A DNA stretch of 64,000 nt. It comes from Geosiphon pyriformis. Lineage: Eukaryota; Glomeromycota; Glomeromycetes; Archaeosporales; Geosiphonaceae. Positions 58,876-64,000 of the stretch are shown here, piece after piece. Location of the stretch: positions 561,095 to 625,094 of the forward strand of contig JAAOMT010000571.1 of NCBI GenBank assembly GCA_016748015.1, in the 5' to 3' direction. Below the pieces are notes generated by a model. The model did not search any database, was not told the origin of the DNA, and worked only from the letters and a program-made list of their open reading frames with translations. The position numbers and the translations under genes are program-made. Position 1 is the stretch's first letter. Each line of letters opens with the position of its first letter.

Positions 58876-59622
58876 TGTTACAGATAATTATTTGAGGTCT
58901 CAAATCAAATAACAAATTCGTAACTTGGTGTTTGGTTGATATGTAGTGTTAATATCTGAAAATGTGTTTTCTGAAGGTTTTGTTGTAGAGTCTTTTGTAT
59001 AATAAACAGAAATTTAATTGATGGTTTTATCTATAGCTTCCTGAAACCACAGTTTTGTCAAATTTTTTTCTTAGCATAGTGGCCAATAATTCTCCTAGTA
59101 AGCTATTCTCAAATCTATGAGTGTTTTACTCTTGTTTCTCGGGTCTTTTACTAGTTCCTATGACATCTGTAACTCAGCACTTTAATTCTTAATTAATTAG
59201 TCAAATAAAAGAAATACAAAAGAAAATTTAAAAAAAAAATAAACAAAAGCAATTGCAAATTAGTATCCTGTTAATAGCCATGATCAAGAATTATTGTTCC
59301 AGTATGGTTAAGTATCAATTATTATCAACATGAAATGTTAATAGGGAGTGGATTTGATATAGAGAATAATTATTTATTGATATTTGTGGATTGAAAGGTT
59401 ATTTAAATCAAATCTAAACTGAAAGATCTGTCTTTTCTACTTCTAATGCTATCACTATATATACATAATTTGGGTTCTATGAAATCACTTCTATTCTCGA
59501 GCGATGTGCTATAATTTCTCAAGCAATGCTCACATTGCTGAGCAATGTGCTTATGTGCTAACTACTACTCTCTTATTGGTCTACTATTTTTCTATATCTG
59601 TTTTCTTTTTTTATGAATAACA
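58876..59622 (-). repeat. Family C solo LTR (decayed, 747 bp)
   Basis: TGTTACAG...GAATAACA with collinear family C LTR blocks (AACTTGGTGTT, GAGTCTTTTGTATAAT, TTTACTAG, TAACTCAGCACTT). Flanks ATAC and ACAC could be a 4-bp duplication with one C-to-T change. No family C internal sequence adjoins it. The GGAATCC minisatellite is largely absent. Confidence 0.75.
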
Positions 59623-59649
59623 ACACCACTACTATATTTAGTTGTTAAT

Positions 59650-60130
59650 ATTGAGACAGAAACTCAAATATCAATATTGTTTACACCAGGCATCAAAGGA
59701 ATCGTAAAAGTACTATAAGTAATTATTGAAAAATTTGGGAATATTATTTATGCTCTATTTGTAATCTTGCATCTTTTTCAATAAACATTGAAAACAACTG
59801 GCTTTAATACTGGGAGCAGCAGATTTAAGGCAAAAATTAGAATAACTATAACATAATTGGCTGTTAGTCCAAGAGTAGTACTGTGGACAAAATGTTTGAT
59901 ATTAAGAGATATTACAAAAGATCAATCACTTGCCTCAACTTCTATATCTTAAAGCAAGGGCATAGCTCAAAATTTATGAAAAAAATTAATGCAATTAAAT
60001 TTTTAATAAATAGACTCTGTAGTAAATTATAGATGGCTTATTTTTTTTTACAGCATCATATATGCAACATATGTTTTTCAATGACTGATGTTTTGAACAT
60101 TTTTTTTTTGTTAAATTTTAGGAATAGATT
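59650..60130 (+). pseudogene. Unrecognised decayed coding stretch
   Basis: One plus-strand frame reads TQISILFTPGIKGIVKVL and later LAVSPRVVLWTKCLILRDITKDQSLASTSIS, with stops mainly TAA or TAG. The regular codon-like composition suggests an old gene or transposon piece, but I cannot name it. Confidence 0.3.
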
Positions 60131-60537
60131 GTGTTTTGTCTAATGAGAGAAATAATTAAAAGCTTAAAAATATAAAGCATAAGAGTAGTATTTATGATTA
60201 AAAATTAACTTGATCAGATCTAAAAAAAAAAGAATTTACAAATTGTTTTTGCAATCTATGAGAGATAAAAAACAGTAAACAACTTTGAAAATTTTGACCA
60301 GTATTATTTTTATTATAATGTGAATACTTACTTTGAATTCACAAATAACTTTTCAATGATTATAATATTGTGTTTCAAAAAATTGCTTGGATCTAAGAAA
60401 TATATAAAATTTTTTATAATAAAGGTTTCTGGTTAAATTTAATATTTGAATGATAAATTATACTAAAGAGAAATATAATAACTAAAATATCTATTGTGTA
60501 TTCGACCAAATTATGATTTAGTTTTAGAATTGGTTTT

Positions 60538-61160
60538 TTAGGCTGTAAAAGAAATTTTGATTGTTAAATATTTCAACAATTTATTAGAATGTGATATATA
60601 ATAGCTTATTACAGTAATCAAGAAACTTACATTAGTTGGTATTAATTTAGGGGAATTAGTTTGAAATTGAAAGATCTTTGGCTTTATTTTAATTGGGAAA
60701 ACTGAAGTTGTTTTAAAGCCCATAATCTTGAATAGCTTTTTTTTGTTAGTGTTGTACATTTTCTAACAAGTTTGTTTTAATGCAAAAAATGTATGAAACA
60801 TATTAGTTCAAGTAAATAAAACCCAGATTTTTTTGTAAAGGCTTAATAAACTTCTCATTTATAAAAATTTGACATCTTTAAAAATATGTGAATCATTATT
60901 AAAATACATAATATTTTCGAAATCAATTACAAATTCTGATTAAATTCATAAATAGATGATATTCTTTTCAAATTTTTTATTGATATGATATAAAAAACAC
61001 ATGTCAAGTATTAAGTGATCAATAAGAAAAAAATGCATAGTACCAACTTTAATTATGTTTAAGAATCTTGGTTCTTCAATTACATCATAATATTCTGGAT
61101 ATTTTTTTTTGGATGGTAAATCCATAAATAATTTGGCATATTGTTGACTACTGAATATAA
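60538..61160 (-). pseudogene. Bromodomain-containing gene relic
   Basis: Minus-strand frame at about 61,155-61,050 reads SQQYAKLFMDLPSKKKYP then EYYDVIEEP and LNIIK, a clear match to the ZA-loop/helix of bromodomains of the RSC/polybromo/SNF2 type. It is followed by an intron-like gap and NNDSHIFKDVKFL (about 60,850-60,920), fitting the later part of the domain (F-x-KDV-x-L). Stops then interrupt. A further open stretch at 60,759-60,538 has no recognised domain. Bromodomains bind acetyl-lysine; this copy looks degenerate. Confidence 0.5.
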
Positions 61161-61217
61161 AAATAAAAGATTACAACTAGGCTGTAATACTAAAATTAAA
61201 ATCTATTTCAAATATTC

Positions 61218-61643
61218 TTATCTACTATTTTTTTGATTAATAATTATTTGCAATAAATTTTTTATTAGCTCTGAGAAATTGGCTTTAATTTGAAAATTGG
61301 GTTTTTTTTGAGTTAATTGTTTAATTGTCAATGTTAAACTTTTTTGCCCAAATTCTTTGTTATAAATTGAAGAGATTTTTGTGGTAACTATTTTTATTGA
61401 TGTTATTTGAATTTTCAGTTCAAATAATTTTCCCAATCCCAATAAAAAATTTTTTTTGATGAATACCAAAAGAGCTTTTTTTAATTGTTTCTTATCCAAA
61501 ACTACAAAACAGAAATTAAAGTTTAAATTAGAACCAAAGAGATTTAAAAAATAGATATATACCTGAATTAAAAATGCCATTTCTATTGTAATACAATTTT
61601 GTTGTATAATATTACACAGTTTAAATCTTTTAATTCTGTTCAA
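61218..61643 (-). pseudogene. Unrecognised ORF, possibly same relic gene
   Basis: 142 codons open on the minus strand, Lys/Ile/Leu-rich (VLDKKQLKKALLVFIKK, SIYNKEFGQKSLTLTIKQL). An intron-like GTATAT...TTTTGTAG interrupts the 5' part. It lies just upstream, in transcription direction, of the bromodomain relic. I do not recognise it. Confidence 0.3.
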
Positions 61644-61685
61644 GCACTAATTACACACTAGATTAATATCACATCACATAAAAAA

Positions 61686-64000
61686 ATGTCACTTTATTCT
61701 AAAAGAAAAAGAAAAGCTAAAGATTAAGTTAGAAATACAAAAGAATTATATAAAAAAACACATTATATCACTTCAATAAATAATTATAATATTGAAATAA
61801 ATGAATTTAACAAATTAGATGTTAGTAATAAAGAGTAGAACAATAATAATAACAATAGATGGAATGATACAGAAGATATGAAAGCTGCAATTAAAATAAA
61901 TACAAAATTAAAAAAACTTAGTTTAGTATGGAAAAATGACAATTATCTAAAAAAAAAGAAGTGAAACTCTTACATGACAAAAAAGATACCAAAGTCAACT
62001 TAATATAATAAATATAGACCAAATGATTTATTCACCAAAGCAGCAGCCAGAACTAAAAAAATTATCACTTTTTTTAATATTAGTAATACTCAAACTACAG
62101 ATTTACAATAATTTAAATCTAATGAATTTTCAAGCAATTCAGAAAATAAGATTAATCTATATGCTAATCAAATAAAAAAAAGGCAAAAATTAAAAAAACA
62201 TTTAGAAAAACAACATGCTGTTATGGAAGTGTTTTCTTGGTATATTTTAATTGTTGATCTCCTATTTTAATTGCAATCAGTCTTTCGTAAGTTTTTCTAT
62301 TTTATGTATTGGATATTAATGATAATATACTAAAGATTTTCTCTTGATGTTGTGATATAAGTCTTTTCTTTAATTCTAATTGTCTTTGTATGTTGTGTAC
62401 TCCTTCCCAGAGACTAATCTGAAATTTACCCACTGTCTGGGGTCTTCTCTGAGGCTATCCTTGCAATTGTCTGATGTGTTTTTCTAATCTAAAAACACAA
62501 AATGTTAATGGTCTTTTCATGATTTCTCTAAGTATATAATAAAGCTTTTTTAATTTAATTAGTAACCATGTGAATAATCTTGATCAGAGATTATTTTTTT
62601 AAAGGGTTCAGAGATGGAATAATAGTTTTATTTGCTAAAGAGGGTATATGAATTCTATTGTTAATCTCGTAATTGTGATGTTCATTCAATTTATTATTTT
62701 TTTTATTAATTCTTTTTAAATAAGATTTTATTTAGATATTTGTTGCTTCTAGTTGAAACTGTTTTATTCTTCATTATTAAAAACTATTGTATATATATAT
62801 AATTATTGTTTTACAAAATAACATCTTGTAATACTCTATTTCTGTTATTTCTAAATAGTGTTTGCTGCTATTGTGAAATAGTGCTTGCTGCTTTTGCATG
62901 ATAGTGTTTGCTGCTATTGTAAAATAGTGCTTGCTGCTATTGTATGATAGTGCTTGTTGTTATTTGTAAATCATTTCTTTTTATAAATTGTTGCTGTGCT
63001 ATTTCATGATTGGCTAATTTATATTATTTATAATTCCTATTAAATTCTTGAACTGTAACAATGCTCAGTTAACTGTCTTTGAATATAATCAAAAAAGAGC
63101 TATTTTTGAATATTTTATCTTGTTAAATAATAATAATAAACATGGAAAAATTAATGCCAGTTTGAAAATTGCTCAGAAAGTTTTTATTGATAGTAGTATA
63201 TAGAAAGCATGAAGAATTCAATATCTTGCAAAGTATTGGTTACTTAATAATAAGCTTTTAACATTAAAACATAGAAAACACCAAAAAACAATTAGAATAA
63301 TCAATGATAAAGACATTGTGAAAAGATGTCATATTTGGATTAAAAACCAAAACTTCAATGCCACTCCAGCCACATTTAAAAAATTCATTGAGCATGAATT
63401 GTTTTCTAATATTGAAATAATAAAAGAAAAAACTATTAGTCTTACAACTACAGTAAGATGGCTCAAAATTCTTGGTTATTCATTCCAACAACATTATCAA
63501 GACTTATATTATAATGGACATGAAAAAAATAATGTCTTGCAATCTTGAAAAAAATTTTTAGAAAAAATATTTAAGCATGAAAGTGAATTTATGGATCAAA
63601 TATATTCTAACTTATTTAATAGAAAGAAAGAAAGAGTTCTTGTAGTCCATAATAAATGTATTTTTTATTCAAATGATGGCAAGCATAGCATATGAGCTGA
63701 ACATAAAAATTTGTCACTAAGAAAAAAAAAAAATAGAAGATCAATTATGATCAGTGAATTTCTAACTAAAATTAATAAATGTTTACATTTACAACAAAAT
63801 AATATAGAAAACTATTCTAATATACTAGAAGAAACACAATATTATTTGCAACCTAGTATAAATCAAGATGGTTATTGAACAGCAAACCATTTTCTTAAAC
63901 AAATTAAATGTAAAGCAATTTCAAATTTTGAGAAATTATATTCAGACTATACAGCTGTATTTGCTTTCAATAATAGCTCTAATTATGCAGCATTTAATAA
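61686..64000 (+). pseudogene. DDE-type transposase-like pseudogene, split by solo LTR
   Basis: The N-terminal part 61,686-62,218 (YNKYRPNDLFTKAAARTKKIITFF) resumes at 63,061 (QLTVFEYNQKRAIFEYF) and runs off the window. Family-typical blocks are TVRWLKILGYSF, YYNGHEKNNVLQS (usual form Y-x-DGHER-x-DVV), VVHNKCIFYSNDGK (usual HDE-x-x-F), SIMISEFL and FAFNNSSNYAAF (usual FDNSSNH). Several catalytic-type Asp are Asn here, and stops occur at about 61,725, 61,839, 63,202, 63,545 and 63,696. From memory this is a fungal DDE-endonuclease-like family; the superfamily is not certain. Confidence 0.6.
62219..63060 (-). repeat. Family B solo LTR (842 bp) with target duplication
   Basis: Reverse-oriented LTR, TGTTATGG...CTGTAACA, flanked by perfect 4-bp duplications ATGC (62,215-62,218 and 63,061-63,064). 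It has five copies of the 23-bp motif (about 62,857-62,965) versus four in each LTR of the full element, accounting for the 24-bp greater length. It interrupts the transposase pseudogene frame exactly. Confidence 0.92.

Overview
This window looks like AT-rich, repeat-loaded nuclear DNA of a fungus. The host genes have short introns (about 65-210 bp), standard GT-AG junctions and the standard genetic code. They are fungal or mitochondrial housekeeping genes (SEC61, RRG7, EBP2, MRF1, a roadblock dynein light chain). The LINE family (APE endonuclease, reverse transcriptase, RNase H, C-terminal domain) resembles, from memory, elements abundant in arbuscular mycorrhizal fungi. A Gigaspora-like Glomeromycotina genome is my best guess; it is an inference, not a search result.

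Layout. 1-9.1 kb: two head-to-head copies of a Ty3/gypsy-type element (family A; the first runs off the window on the minus strand) around a 0.9-kb direct repeat pair. 9.4-26.4 kb: a long plus-strand LINE (LINE1) split at 13,233-23,434 by a complete but decayed minus-strand family C element. 26.66-37.48 kb: a second, 5'-truncated LINE (LINE2) split at 27,313-36,937 by a complete family B element. 37.5-38.8 kb: very AT-rich DNA. 38.9-49.9 kb: a gene island of six genes: SEC61 alpha (+), roadblock/LC7 dynein light chain (-), a candidate bacterial RNase P protein (RnpA)-like gene (-), RRG7 (+), EBP2 (-) and mitochondrial release factor MRF1 (+). 50-58.5 kb: relics of a hAT-like element and of family A, split by a third, minus-strand LINE (LINE3). 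58.9-64 kb: a family C solo LTR, a bromodomain-bearing gene relic, and a DDE-type transposase pseudogene split by a family B solo LTR.

How parts fit. The two divergent pairs (RnpA-like/RRG7 and EBP2/MRF1) have only 257 and 158 bp between start codons, so each probably shares a promoter. Three of these four genes have likely mitochondrial roles. All other coding sequence is mobile-element derived and mostly inactivated. The inactivating changes are dominated by C-to-T (or G-to-A) transitions: Trp, Gln and Arg codons to stops, catalytic Asp to Asn, Gly to Glu.

The most distinctive content is the LTR retrotransposon group. Three families share a protease / Cys-rich module / dUTPase / RT-RNase H-integrase order, a gag frame without any early AUG that opens at a conserved GUG, and (in the two complete elements) an extra ORF after integrase ending in the same short motif.
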